Shown here: piece after piece, positions 22,552 to 34,913 of the stretch
How positions within the stretch are numbered: position 1 is the stretch's first letter
Layout of the letters: every line of letters begins with the position of its first letter
Assembly: GCF_026210795.1 (NCBI RefSeq)
Contig: NC_089454.1
Span: 2,232,001-2,296,000, forward strand
Direction: 5' to 3'
DNA: 64,000 bases
DNA from: Rhizophagus irregularis
Taxonomy: Eukaryota; Glomeromycota; Glomeromycetes; Glomerales; Glomeraceae
Position numbers and translations under genes: made by a program
Notes under the pieces: model-generated
The model's database searches: none
What the model was told of the DNA's origin: nothing
Seen by the model: only the letters and a program-made list of their open reading frames with translations

Positions 22552-24438
22552 TCACTCAATATTATCTTCTTCATCTTGACAAATTTCATTTAGATCTATA
22601 AAAAAAAAAATAAATTAGATATAGAATATCAATAAAATTACCAATAATAATAACTTACCTAATTCACTTAATTGAACATCTAAGCATTCTGAAACTGTTT
22701 ATTACGTATTTATAGTATTTAAATGTTAGTAAATTTAAATAAAATAATTATAATAATAAAAGGAATACTTACTTAAATTTGCTGATGTTGATTGAGTAGT
22801 ATAACTAGTGTCTATTAAAAAATAAAAATAACATTAATAATGTAAAATGGATTATATGATAAAATAAAATTAAATTTAATTACCTGAACTGAATTGAAAA
22901 GATGATGAATTTACTGGTTTTGGAAGACTTTTGAAATTTAAAAGTCTACTAGTATAAATTGCTTGTGGATGCGTTTTGAAGCTTTTGGATTTATCTTCAT
23001 TTGATCTGTTTTTGAATTTTTCTTCTCTAATTTTATCACATTCATTTGTTTGATGATAAATTTCACTATTTTGACTATTTTGACTATTGATACTTCTAAT
23101 TTCATCATTCCATTCATTTAGTATTTGATACAACTCTTTAGTGGTTGTTCTATTTTTTATTTCAGCATCCCAACATTTTATTATCAAATCTGCAAGTAAC
23201 TTTGGTACTATGTCTTTAGAAATTGTTGGTCTAAGTCCCTTACATATTTTAATAGATAAAAATTCAACATAAAGAATATCATTAAAAGGAATTTCTTCAG
23301 AAAGAAATTCGTTCATTATTATTCCAAATGAGTAAATATCAGCTGCTTTTGTATATTGTTGTCCACGTAAAACTTCTGGTGCCATATATGGTAATACTCC
23401 ATAAATTCCTTCTACTTTAACTGTTTGCTTCATATTTGCTGGTTGACACATTCCTAAATCGCTTATATATGGAGAACCATAAAATAATATATTACCTGAA
23501 TGAAAATCTTTGTGAACTTTTTCAGCATTATGAATATCTAAAAGTCCTCTTGCAATTTGTCGTAAGTCATTAATTTTTGATTCATAATTTATATAATTTT
23601 CAGATTTATTTAAATAATTTCTCAAATTTCCATCACAATATTTTATAACCATCATATACTCTTTATTATTTGGATCTTGAGTAATTCCAAAACATTGAAT
23701 AATATCATTAAGATAAAGCTGAAGATGAGATTTAATCTAATTATCATCAAAAAGGAAAAATTTTTGTTAATAAATAAATGCAAATAACAATCTTTATATA
23801 TATAAGACAAAGTAAGTTTAAATTACCTCATTTAAAAAATCTGAAGATATATCAGAAGAATTATTCAAACTTTTCAATGCATATTTATTATTTTTCAATC
23901 TATTCCATTTTTGATTTTCAATATCCCAATAATAAATATATCCTTCAGGCCATTCAGCTGAGTAAATCTTAACCAAAACCACCTTCCGCAATATAAGTGA
24001 TATTTTGAAATTTTTCAAAAGGTATCCATTCAAGATATTTTTTATAATATACAGCATTAAGTTGTGATTGCTGTATAAATTCATCAATAACTTTATTTCC
24101 ACTAGTCCAATTTTTAAAGTTATCCTTAGATCTTTTAGCATTACAAGATTGACACCAATTTTCTCCTGTGCCAGGTTCTTTACATTCTCCACATATTCCA
24201 TATGCTTGTTTTCTTTTTTCTAAATCTCCTATATAAACTACTCTTTCATCTACATTTTCTGATTCAATAGTTGTATCAATAGTAGGAATTGTAACATGGT
24301 ACTTTTAATAGACAAAAAATTATTAATATTTTTAACTACAAAAATTCAATAAAATAATTATAATTATTAAAAATATTAAATTGCTATTACCTGATAATTA
24401 TCATCATACTTCCATAATTTTTTTGGCTTTTCATCCAT
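22552..24438 (-). pseudogene. TKL-like protein kinase gene with one frameshift in the Gly-rich loop
   Basis: Six-exon model: 24438-24391, 24301-23827, 23736-22884, 22811-22773, 22694-22659, 22595-22552, all GT..AG, about 497 aa if read through. The N-terminus has a Cys-pair module (CGEC..CQSC, about 48-70) followed by NWTSGN. The kinase domain shows the Gly-rich loop (AEGGFG), KYALK (Lys that binds ATP), HKDFHSGN in place of HRDLKxxN, DLG in place of DFG, APE, and WDAEIKNRTT near its end. Three tiny 3' exons code for an acidic tail (LNEICQDEEDNIE). One extra T at about 23971, between GGFG and KIYSAEW, shifts the frame. Everything else is intact, so this is a very young pseudogene or a sequencing error. 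Serine/threonine kinase activity is inferred from the family. Confidence 0.8.
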
Positions 24439-25329
24439 ATTACCATATTAATTGAGTTTTGGATTATAATCTTAATTTTAGTTATATAAATAAATAACTA
24501 TGCTACCCAAAATAAATTTCAGAATTATTTTATGGGCAAAAAGAAAAAAATTATGAATTGAACGAAGTGCTCACATTTGTATTACTTATTTGTATTACTA
24601 TTTGTACTACTATTTTTTGTAATAAAGAAAATTCGTAAGAAGCTGATCATAAAAATAAATCTAACCGAAAAGGTTAAAATGCGAAGTAAAATTATTTCGG
24701 TAATGTAGATCATATAATTTTTTTTCTGTATTTTCAAAAAAAAATAAATAGCAATAAAAAATCATTGCCAAATTATATATCAAAAATAAATTGGTTTGGA
24801 ATAAAAATTTTAATAAATATACAGTATATTTTAATTAACGAAAATCAAGGTGGATACAGATTATAGTTCACACATAAGCTTTTTTTGTCTTTACGCTATG
24901 AAAGTAAATAATAATATTGGTATTGAACCTTGTCTAGTAAATATGGTAAATGAAAGAAATGTAAGGTATTTCATGCTATTATCCGTATGGAGATGAAGAT
25001 TCAAACATAAAAGGATCGAAAATTTTTATTGTATATACGTAAATCAATAATAATCTTGAAAAAGTTTATTATGATTGAGTAAATTTTAAAACAAAAAATA
25101 AATTTATTTATCTTTTATCATATTTATTTAATTATGTATTAAGAGATATATTTTTTGAATTGAGACCATTTCCATATTACCTTTGCACTAATCTTACTAA
25201 TCTTTGATGAGGCGTAAAAATAGCTCCTATATTAACAAATCCATTTCTACGATAAAAATATTAATAAATGTTTTTAAAAAGGACAATCTAACGGATTACA
25301 GGGAATTTTTCAAAATTAATGCAAAAAAT
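24439..25329. other. Intergenic, no gene recognised
   Basis: Upstream region of the minus-strand kinase, AT-rich. No conserved site was recognised. Confidence 0.4.
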
Positions 25330-25660
25330 GTCAAATATTTCACGCAAACGAATATAATTCTCAAAAGTTGGAGAATGTTGAGAATGCTAATAGAAATTTA
25401 GTTGGTTTGATAGGTGCATGTTTTATATTTATTTACAAAATCATATTTCTATTAACTCATATCAAGCATAAAACTATAGCTTATGACATAATTGAGTCAC
25501 TTTATAGAATTCATGATAGTAATGCAAAATTCATCGAGTTTTTACACAGGAAATATTTTATATTCACAATATCATAATTCCTAGTATATAAGTGGTTTTG
25601 GATTTCGTGACCCGCTAAAATTATATGGCGATTTTTCTTATGAAACACTTTTGTCCGAGA
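25330..25660 (+). pseudogene. Protein-kinase fossil
   Basis: Pieces match the kinase at 34914-37188 in order but in different frames. KLENVENANRN (about 25368) corresponds to ELKNVENASQSW, and YDIIESLYRIHDSNAK (about 25470-25520) corresponds to the helix before the catalytic loop. An LHR..NILYSQ-like remnant and GFGFRDP (about 25600) correspond to the DLGF..P segment. The stretch between the N-lobe and the catalytic loop is missing. Several frame changes and stops make it non-functional. Confidence 0.7.
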
Positions 25661-26615
25661 TTTTGATTAATATTGGTGCGTCAGGTAGCTAAATACATGT
25701 TTAGTATCAATTTTAATAGTTCTTAGAAGAATAGGTAACATTATTCGATAAAAGATCATTACTTTTTCAAAATATAAATTTGAATGATGAGTTACAAAAA
25801 ATAAATTGAAAATTATTATATACAACATAATGACGAAGATATATTTTCTTTTTCTGAAACATATGCGTAATATGAATTTTATTTGATTTTTAAGATAAAC
25901 GCATAATAATGTATGTTGACAGATAAAGTATGTGTAATCTTCAATTGATTCGTGATGCAAAGTTTCGTTAGATAATGTTTTTCGTCTTTATCGACGTTGT
26001 TTAAGTTCAAATTAAGTTTTTCTTTACATTTAAAATTGAAAAAGGCACTTTAATCATTTTTTCATACTAAATCTGATATGTAATAAAAAAAACACCATAC
26101 AATATTTAATGGATTAATTATTATTCATATATGCTTAAAAAGGAAAGTTCCATTCGTTTCTACTTTTTAAAAAAAGAAATAAAAATTCATCAAATTACTA
26201 ATTTCTGACTTGTTTATTAAAAATATCTAATAATCTAAATATTTTTGTTAGGATAAATTATGACTTTTCAAATTACTTTTGATAGATTACGTACAAAAAC
26301 TGATTTTACTATATAATTGACGAAGTAAATTTAATTTTCGACAAAAATTTCTCATGTACTCATAATTTTAAAAAAAAGGATGATATCTTTCTAAACTATA
26401 TTTTCTTCTAAAAAAAAAAATAAAGTAAATGAAATAAAATAAACAAAACAAAATATAATATAAAAACTTAGTAATGAAGAAAAAAAAATATTTTCTAGTC
26501 ATGCTTTCCTTTTGTTAGAAAGGTAACTAAAGGAAAGTATCAAGATTCAAGAGAAATAATAATTAACATTCTTAAATAATATATTTCTTGTAAGATTCGA
26601 AAAATTGGAATTAAA
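25661..26615. other. Intergenic, no gene recognised
   Basis: AT-rich spacer downstream of the jacalin-like gene. No repeat or frame supported. Confidence 0.4.
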
Positions 26616-27272
26616 TTAATAATTTGATGAAGATGGAGTAGGGATTGGCTTTGGACCTTTTAGACTACGAAACTTCTTCCATAGAAAAATTCCAATAGCT
26701 ACTAAGAAACAAAATCCTAGAATACCAGTAGTACAAGAAAGAGCTATAACGGTCGATTGTGAAGGAAACGAAGGAAATGAAGGAAATGAAATTTCGTATG
26801 ATCCAATACTATTAAGATAATCGTCACTACTACCATAAAAAACACCTACGGGCAAAGTGAATGGTGTGTCAAGTGAACTGTATTTGCCGCAACTAATAGT
26901 ATTATTTTTTGATGTATAGAATTCTAAGTTTAATATTACATTACTACTAGTATTGGCATAAGGGCCATATCTACCGCTTATTCCTGTTACTTGTTCATCA
27001 TATGTAAAATATTTAATTAGAGTATCCCCTCCACCTTTACCATACTTATTACCTGAGAATTCATATGCTGATGATCCTTTTATAGTTTCAATATAATAAG
27101 TGAATTGGATAAAGGCTACAATATTCTCACAATGAGCTTCGATTTTTCTAACAAGAATTTTTGTTATGGCAATACCACTAAAACTTTGGTCGTTAATAAT
27201 TAAACTAAAATCATCAAGATTAATCCCTCCGTTTCCGCCAAACTTTTGTGATGGCTTTATAGTTATTGACAT
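26616..27272 (-). CDS. Jacalin-like lectin domain protein with C-terminal membrane helix
   Basis: Open frame of 218 aa. Residues about 5-162 resemble a jacalin-like (mannose-binding, beta-prism) lectin: an N-terminal GGNGG, a central SGRYG turn and LPVGVFYGSSDDYLNSIG near the end, at the place of the family's F.G..G..(L/V)..IG loop. A short repeat linker (FPSFPSFPS, 163-171) leads to one strongly hydrophobic helix (about 174-198) followed by the basic KKFRSLK and a Pro/Ser tail. This predicts a single-pass protein with the lectin outside or in the lumen. No N-terminal signal peptide is seen; an acceptor-like T-tract plus CAG ends 2 bp before the ATG, so an upstream exon could exist, though I did not find one. 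Sugar recognition at a membrane is inference. Confidence 0.7.
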   Translation of the reverse strand: MSITIKPSQKFGGNGGINLDDFSLIINDQSFSGIAITKILVRKIEAHCENIVAFIQFTYYIETIKGSSAYEFSGNKYGKGGGDTLIKYFTYDEQVTGISGRYGPYANTSSNVILNLEFYTSKNNTISCGKYSSLDTPFTLPVGVFYGSSDDYLNSIGSYEISFPSFPSFPSQSTVIALSCTTGILGFCFLVAIGIFLWKKFRSLKGPKPIPTPSSSNY

Positions 27273-28998
27273 AACTGAAAAAAAAGATGTAAGATATAAA
27301 AAAAAAGGTAAGCAATGTAAGGAATACTACACCCCTTTTTAATCGTTTCCAAATTTAAATAAATGGAAACATTCCCTTTTTATTGAGACTAAAATAAGGT
27401 TCTATTTGATTGTATTAGTTTGTGCTACTAAGGTAGACAAATTATTTGAAGTATATGGTAGGACCTGCAGACCTCTTGCTATTTTTTGGCACTCCCGTTT
27501 TGGATGCAGCGGGTAACCTGCTGTAATTATTACACAAACAGATCAGCAAAAAAATTTCCTTTTGTAAATCTTACCGAACATTTAAAACACGTAACAAATT
27601 ATCCAGAGATTGTGTCGAAATTGATGTTCCAACGATTATAAATTTTTGACAATCATGACTTAAAATAAAAATTATTGAGATTTCATTCATAATTCCCAAT
27701 TTGGACGAAAAAAACTCGGGCAATTTTTAGTATAGATGAAACTAATCTTTAAATTTTTTGTGGAAAAGGAAATACTTACCATTTTTAATTTATCCAATTT
27801 ATCCTTTGTAATAAAAAAAAGTTGAATCACTTTCCATTTTTTGATTTGTCTTTTTCTCTTTTTGTAAAAAAAAAAAAAATTTCTCTTCAGAAAATTAATA
27901 TCTCTTATTCTCAGAAAATTTTCAATATTTTATTTTAATTAATTAACGGTCACATTAAATTTTAATTTTGAAAAAAGGTATAATTATCCAAAATTTCATA
28001 TTTCACACAAAAGCTAGTGTTTTCTATGATAATTTGTGGTGTAGTATTTTCGTGGTACTTTTATACTGCTTATAATAATTATTTTAAGAAAAACAACTTG
28101 TATTAAAATATTTTCATAAATTAAAAACATTAACATTGGCTATTTTGAATCGTATTAAAAAAAAAAAGTATAAACGAATGTTATACTCGGACTTGTACTT
28201 GTACTAAACTGGTAGAGTGCAGATGCTATGGCACCATTATTGTTTATTTAAAAAAAATTACGATTTTTTTTTAAAAAATTGTGAAATTTTCTTTTTTAAC
28301 AATAATCGTTAATAATTAAATTAAGAGAATTTTTTATAAATTATTAACAATAGAAAAGTTAAAATAAAAATAGAATATTTTTTTTTACCAACAGAAAATA
28401 TCGTACACTTAAACAATGACTTAAGCCAAAGTTGGTTTGCTTTCTTTTTTCTTATTTTAGAGAATTGAAACCCTATCCATAATTTTCTCTGGAGATTTAA
28501 TATATGCTTCTATCTTGCGTTTGAAAGGCTCCTCTGTGGATTCGTTTAAAAAACCTAAAATAGACCAGTCCGCAGATTTTTTGTCTACAGTATTTTTACA
28601 CAAATTAAGTTCGTTATGTTTTAGAAAGAAAAAAAATGTAGGAACTAAAATAAATATAAAAATTAGTATCAGCTCGTTCTACTTTAAACTTAAACTTGAA
28701 AAAAATGTCTCTTTTCGAAAAATAAAAACAAATAGAATTTAAATATCGATTATCAAAAATGTTGAGAGGATTCAGAATATCTAATCTATCAGTTAAACTT
28801 TGAAGATGAAAATTGTATAATTCGGAAATATCGTAAATTAAAAATATCTCAATTTTTTTAATTAGATAGTATCAATCTACGTTACACAGAACGAACACTA
28901 AATCATTTATATCCGGACTGAACCTTGTTAATCGGTACTGGTTAGTCCATATGTAGATTTTAGCCCTCGTGAAACTTATCGGCTAACAAGATCTTCAA
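27273..28998. other. Divergent intergenic region
   Basis: Lies between the minus-strand lectin gene and the plus-strand LamG-MIR gene. No further gene recognised. The part from about 28880 on is conserved with the upstream regions of the other LamG-MIR genes. Confidence 0.45.
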
Positions 28999-29018
28999 CA
29001 TTACACATTCGTGTAATG
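28999..29018. promoter_or_regulatory. Palindromic upstream site of LamG-MIR gene A
   Basis: CATTACACATTCGTGTAATG has 8-bp arms and a 4-bp centre. It lies 158 bp before the ATG at 29177. The same site precedes three paralogs at nearly the same distance, together with AAGATC just before it and TTAGTCC.TATGTAGATTTTAG about 60 bp further up (also in gene B). Confidence 0.6.
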
Positions 29019-29176
29019 AATTTGTCTAACCTAATTATAATATATAAGGTACCATTTTACGGAATAGAATTTTATAAGGATAATCGTAAAAAAACTTGTC
29101 AAAAGGAATTTTTCATTTACTCAACTTTAAATTTATTCTTAATTCAGTGACAAATTAATTTTTTCTTTTCGGAAAA

Positions 29177-30810
29177 ATGAAGAAATTTGTTGTCAAAGAG
29201 TGGGCCGAACTTATTTCAGATCCTATTTCCATGGGAGAACAGGATCAACGAGTCTTTGAACATGCTAGTTTGCCCGCAGTGAGTGATATGTTGTCAATAA
29301 CATTACGATTGAAAATCCGGAGCCATGCAAATGATTGGGCTACTATTCTTCACAAAGGTAAGACGTGCTTTATTTCCTTTACAAAAAGATTTTAATTATG
29401 CAAGATTTCTGGAATTTATTTTTAGAATATTTTCATACTAATGCTTTTTTGGCCATCACGTACAATTAAGGTACTGGACACCCAGTCCGTACTCCTGGGC
29501 TCTGGCTGTCAGCACACATATCTATCTTGAGTCCTCAATTCTCAGGCAGCTGGCAAGATTGTGTGGTAATAGGAACCGATGAAAGGCTTACGTTAAACAA
29601 ATGGTACCATTTGGCTATTACACTTTCTGATCCTGAAAAGCGATCGGATTTCTACATAGATGGTGAATGGGTTGGGTTCATTAGTGTTTGTAAGGTTAAA
29701 ACACAAAAAATTGTCTTTAATGATGGTCCACTGCATATCGGACGTGCTTTCTCTCATAACGGGTTTAATGGTGAAATTAGGTATGATTTAAAATTATGGT
29801 AAAATTAATATAAAATATTAAAATATTAATTGAAATCATTATACAAAAAAGCAATGTTCGTTATTTCAATTGGCGATTATCTGCCGAGGAAGTGAAGGAA
29901 GATTTTTTCGTAAGAAATTTTAGAATAAATTCATATCATAAGCTTTTACAAATAATTAATGTTTTATTTTTTATTAAAAAAGAATGAATATCAGACAAAG
30001 CCAATTGTATATGGATCAAGAATCGCTCTTGTACATGTATCTACCAGAAAATATTTATCTACTAAAAGAATCAAGTATGACTTGGGCCCAAATAACCAAC
30101 AATATATGGTATTTACCAATTTGCTTTTGTTATCCTTTATACTAGAAAAAAAAAATGGTTTAACATCATGAGGTTTCTTACAAAATTGTAAAAGGTTATT
30201 TGTAATAGACAGGAAATAGATTTAGAAAATGATGTTTGGATTGTTATTAGAGCTAGTGGTACAAGGGTAATTGCAGGAAGTCCTGTGCCTATTAGTGCTA
30301 TAATTGGATTTAGGCATCAAGCAACAGAATATAATTTACATTCTCATGAAATTTGCGATATTAAAGTCACACCAATATCAAGGCAACAGCAAGGTATTTC
30401 TGAATAAATATATGTGCATTTCTTGTGTCAAGATTTAACATATTTAAGAACTTAATTATTAGTGAGTTTGTATGATAATACTAGTAATAATATTAATATT
30501 GATGATGATTGGTTAATTCGACGTTATAATTCAAATATTACTACTTATGATGATACTGGTTATTTGAGGAATGGTGATATTATCAGTCTTTTTCATATCA
30601 GAACTAATAGACCAGCACTCTGCAGTCATACCATCTTATTAGGCGATGAATCCCAAGAAGTTTTTTGTCATCATGGAGATGAAAGTGAAAGAAATAACAA
30701 GGTACATATATTCAATCCAGAAATATAAATCATGCAGAAAAAATTTTTTTTTGCTTACTATTTATTATTTAAATATTTTTTTTTAGTGGCGTATTGAATT
30801 AATTGATTGA
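29177..30810 (+). CDS. LamG (concanavalin A-like) - MIR domain protein, gene A
   Basis: Seven-exon model, 378 aa: 29177-29357, 29471-29780, 29852-29909, 29983-30108, 30195-30393, 30463-30701, 30787-30810, all GT..AG and in frame. The N-terminal half is a laminin G/concanavalin A-like fold (KWYHLAITLSDPEKR, DFYIDGEWVGF, LHIGRAF, NVRYFNWRLSAEEVKEDF). The C-terminal half resembles a MIR beta-trefoil (PIVYGSRIALVHVSTRKYLS, GFRHQATEYNLHSHE, DIISLFHIRTNRPALCSH, NNKWRIELID). MIR repeats occur in protein O-mannosyltransferases and inositol-trisphosphate receptors, but no catalytic or channel part is present here. No signal peptide, so a cytosolic binding protein is likely. Two further copies look intact and one is broken, with the same exon lengths in exons 3, 4, 5 and 7. 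Confidence 0.8.
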
Positions 30811-32928
30811 TACAAAAATGATAATGGGATATATAAGAAATTTAAGCTCACGAATATTATTTATTGAGAATTATATTTAGTCATAAATATTTTTACAACA
30901 AAAATACTTGTATCGTAGAATTTCTGTACATAATAAAATATCCTTCATATCGTATTTGACATGTGTCGAGTCTTCAAGATTCATTATTTTAGTAAATTTC
31001 TCACAAGTTATGAAATGATAACGGATTTATTAAAACAAATAGTGTAAATTATTCTTTCATAATCATTTATGTTGAATAGATCAATACAGATGAAATTATT
31101 TTTACAGCAATAACATTCATTTTTTAATTTAATTTAATTAAATATATGAATATATACTTTATAATGGTTAAAAAAATCCTTTTAATATGTAAAGATAATT
31201 ATTTTTGAAGAACATTAGATGCAGTATTAAAAGCTTTTATTGATTGAAATTGGGATTTTTACAGTTGACATCAATGGTTAAAAAAATATAATAAATTATT
31301 AGTATTTATAAATATATAAATACATAGTATATAAATGCATAGGATTAAAACATATCGTTTTAAAAACATATTGTTATAGTTATAATATTCAAAACTTTAT
31401 ATTTTGATCCATACATGTATGACCTATATATTATATTATCTATTTTAATTTATTTTACAATTTTCATTTATTATATGTTGTATTGCCACTTGCCTTCATA
31501 CTCTTCCCCTTTATTTATTTAATTTATCCTTGTTTTTTAATCCATACTACATATACCTTTGTTTTTCTCTAGTTCAATTACCCCTTCACATCATGGAACC
31601 CATAATATACTTTTTAATATTCATTGTAGCACTCTTCCCATAACTCTTTTAAATACTACCCTTTCTTCTTTTTTTTGCTATCTTACTCAACATTCTATTG
31701 TACAATCCTCTAATTGACTCCCTAACCAAATTATCTTGATTAACCACTAATACCTTAGACGATTTTTGTAATATACTGAAAAAGGTATGTTTCCTTTTCA
31801 TTATCCTTCTCATAACGCAGCCCTAACTACAGTATCATTTGCAATATTACTTCCACAACATCAAGTTCATTCTTCTCACATTCCCATATGTGATCCCAAG
31901 TGTCTCACATCTCAAACATATATTCAGTTGTCATCTATTTTATTTACTTGCCTTTCAAACAATACATCATACGTTGGAATCTTATATGCACGTTCTTTGT
32001 ATCTTCGCAACACGATTGGAAATGAACTTTAAGGTCTTGTTTCAGTCAATTTCTTGATTAACATTATTATGAAACAGGTCCGCAAAATGTGAAAAATTGA
32101 TCATGTTCACTTTATACTTGTTTACAAACAGTTTTAACCCAATCTCAATCGTTTTTCACATATTAAATTATTGATTCATGAGCTTAATTAATACTTCTAT
32201 TACTAATTTCTCCCATATCTATCTTTATGACTGTTTCTAACTCTTTAATTATTGCATTCGCCTCTGTTTTAACTATTTCATCTCCATTATTAATTTCAAC
32301 AAACTCCAACTGTGTACTTTGTTCCTCAATCCAATTCTAATTTCAGTTGTTTAAATTTCCTTAAATGAAATTGTTAACTTATAATAACTTTCTTACTTAA
32401 TGTCAGATACACTTTATTCCTCTTATCCACTATCAATAACAAATTATAATAATTATGTAGAATTGCTCTATTCAGTTTGTCTCCACAATTGCAAGACATG
32501 TAGTTTTCCTTCATCATATATCATGTTTTTATACCATACATATTTTTCTTTGGTGACTAGTGTATTCATAAGCATTAATTCCGGCCGGCATTAAAATTCT
32601 GGCCGAGGTTAACATCTTAATTCTGACAAATTTTATGATGCAATTACCCAAGGTCAACGTAAAATGGATACAAAACGGGTGTTGCCCATTTTTGCCCGTT
32701 TGTTATTCCATAACCCGGATACTCATAGTTACCTGAGTATACCCGGATTATATCCGGGTAAACCGGTAACGGGTCGCAGCTCTATTTTATATACTTTTTA
32801 CAAGGAAATAATGTGGTTGTTATTCTCAGGAAAAATTAAACATCTGGAAGAAAATGTTGAGGCAGCAAAAGTTAATCTTTAGTTATGAAGAATTGTCTGA
32901 AATTAGACAAATTACTAATTCAATTAGT
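30811..32928. other. Gene-poor, partly pyrimidine-rich stretch
   Basis: No gene recognised. About 31480-32560 is rich in C and T on the plus strand and poor in G, with only short frames. At 32660-32790 there is a patch of CCCGGATA/TATCCGGG-type words (CCCGGAT, CCGGTAACGGGTC). One CCGGCCGG word lies at 32581. Confidence 0.4.
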
Positions 32929-32948
32929 GGTAGATATAGATATAGATA

Positions 32949-33710
32949 TTTTTTTTTTTTTTTGATACACATTTATTTATTTTATTAGTAATAGTAACGC
33001 GTTACAATACATAGTAAAAAAAACACAAAAATACATTGAAATCTAGTCTAAAAATTTAAACTAAATCTCTTCATATCAAAACTTTAATTTAAAGTATAAA
33101 CTAACGTAACCTGTGTGCTATTCACATACAATAAAACTATGTACTAACTAAATTACTAACGACTTGATTACCTATTCTAGCTCCATTTGATGTTCCCTTC
33201 CTAAATATGTCATCCTTTACTTTTTCTTCTAATTCTATTTTTAAAATGTTTTTAATCTTTTTATTCTGTTTTTTATTTTCTTTTTTATCAACATTTTTCA
33301 CTTCCTCTTCCGGTGATTCTGACAACCGTTTCTTCTTTCTTTTAAGATTTTGACCTATACCCATTTGTTTTTCGAACTCTATTGTCTCATTGCAACGTGC
33401 GTTCCAAATCAATTGTTGTATATTTAAAAGATATTCGTCAAGAATGCGTCTCAAAAGCTTTTTCTGCGAAACATTACTACAGCTGTGCGACCATTTTTTG
33501 TTTGACGATCCTCTTGTCAATTCTCTAAGTAAAACTTCTGTGTCACAATCCTTGATTTGGTATATGCGATATCCAAAATCTTCATTTTAAAATCATCATA
33601 CATCTGAGTATCTGCTATATCTTCTATGTTTCTTGTCAAAATCGAATCAATACTCATATTCAAAATATACGCTTCAGTTCTGTTATGTCGTAATTTTTAT
33701 CACATAACCA
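32949..33710 (-). mobile_element. 5'-truncated LINE, 762 bp, with poly(A) and target duplication
   Basis: On the minus strand the element ends in a poly(A) run (plus-strand T-tract from 32949). The flanks GGTAGATATAGAT (32929 onward and 33711 onward) are a direct repeat of at least 13 bp, as expected for target-primed reverse transcription. The 127-codon frame at 33520-33137 contains LLNIQQLIWNARCNETIEFEK followed by a Lys-rich tail, resembling the C-terminus of LINE ORF2 proteins in these fungi. More coding-like sequence in a shifted frame runs up to about 33690. The reverse transcriptase domain itself is absent, so the copy cannot move. Confidence 0.8.
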
Positions 33711-33723
33711 GGTAGATATAGAT

Positions 33724-34913
33724 TTAGTATCGCCCTTACCTTACTGTACTAATATGATTTAATAAAATTTCTTCGTTTAAAGGGAATGACAGATATTTTT
33801 GACCCACTTTCCGTTTAAAGGTAATAATAGGTTAACATAAATTTGTTACCAAATAATATAGTATGATAATAATTAATCATCAAAGGCCTTTTGTCTTAGT
33901 TAAGATATAGATATAATAAATTGAATTGAATCCAACTTTCATTAATAAATTAAATAAACAAATAGTATTAGGATATTGTAAGTTGTTAAAAATGCATCAA
34001 TGATTAAATAATTCGCTAATAATAATGTCTATTGTTTTATATTTGCTTGGTATTTTGGAAAATTTACAAAAAACTCATGAACCATCAGGATATTCAAGAA
34101 TTTTATGTAAATGGTGGATGATTTTTAGGATCATTTTATAGAGCGCTCATTGAATAGATATAGCCATCAATAATATCATCCAGCAGATATACCCATGTAT
34201 TATTGTCATATACTATTAAATATTTGTCTCCAACTATAATAATATTTTTTTTATATAATAAAAAATTATTAAAAAATAATCTCCGAATTTTTTTTTAAAA
34301 AAAGTTTTATTGAGTAAAGAAAATTAGTTGAATTTTAATTTTTACAAGCTCATTATGTCGTGAAAAAGGCAATAAAATTTTGCCTGAAAAATATGTTATT
34401 GTATTATAATTTCGAAATGTTATACAGATAAAACTTTATAATCAAAGAATTTTTAATTTTCGCTTTTTCATTCGAATCTTCAAATTTGGCTCATTTAAAA
34501 ATCAATTAACAAATCATCATCACAAGTACGGCAATTGAAATTTTATTTTACTATGAATTTAAAGGTGTTTCCATTTTTTGAGTTCTATGATGATTTGTTA
34601 AAATTGGTTTCTTTCCAAAAACATCTTCAAAATTAAATTTATAGAAAATAATTCTAATTACAATACCTTAACTTCAACGTCATTTGTACCTTTGTAGTTT
34701 TTACATAAAAAAGAATAATAATAACCGGTAATGACATTTTTTTTTGTCTATATAGTATGATCAGATGATCATCATTTTGTTTACAATGCAGTACATGACA
34801 GGTAGGTTAGTAGACAATATTAAAATTTTGTGGTTGCACAACTTTTTTGTTTAACCGTCTATGGAGACTTTTTTTTTTTTTGCATTATTAAAAATAATTT
34901 GTTTTTTACAAGA
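33724..34913. other. Intergenic, upstream of kinase
   Basis: No gene recognised. A plus-strand T-tract (34870-34880) lies just before the chosen kinase start. Confidence 0.4.
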
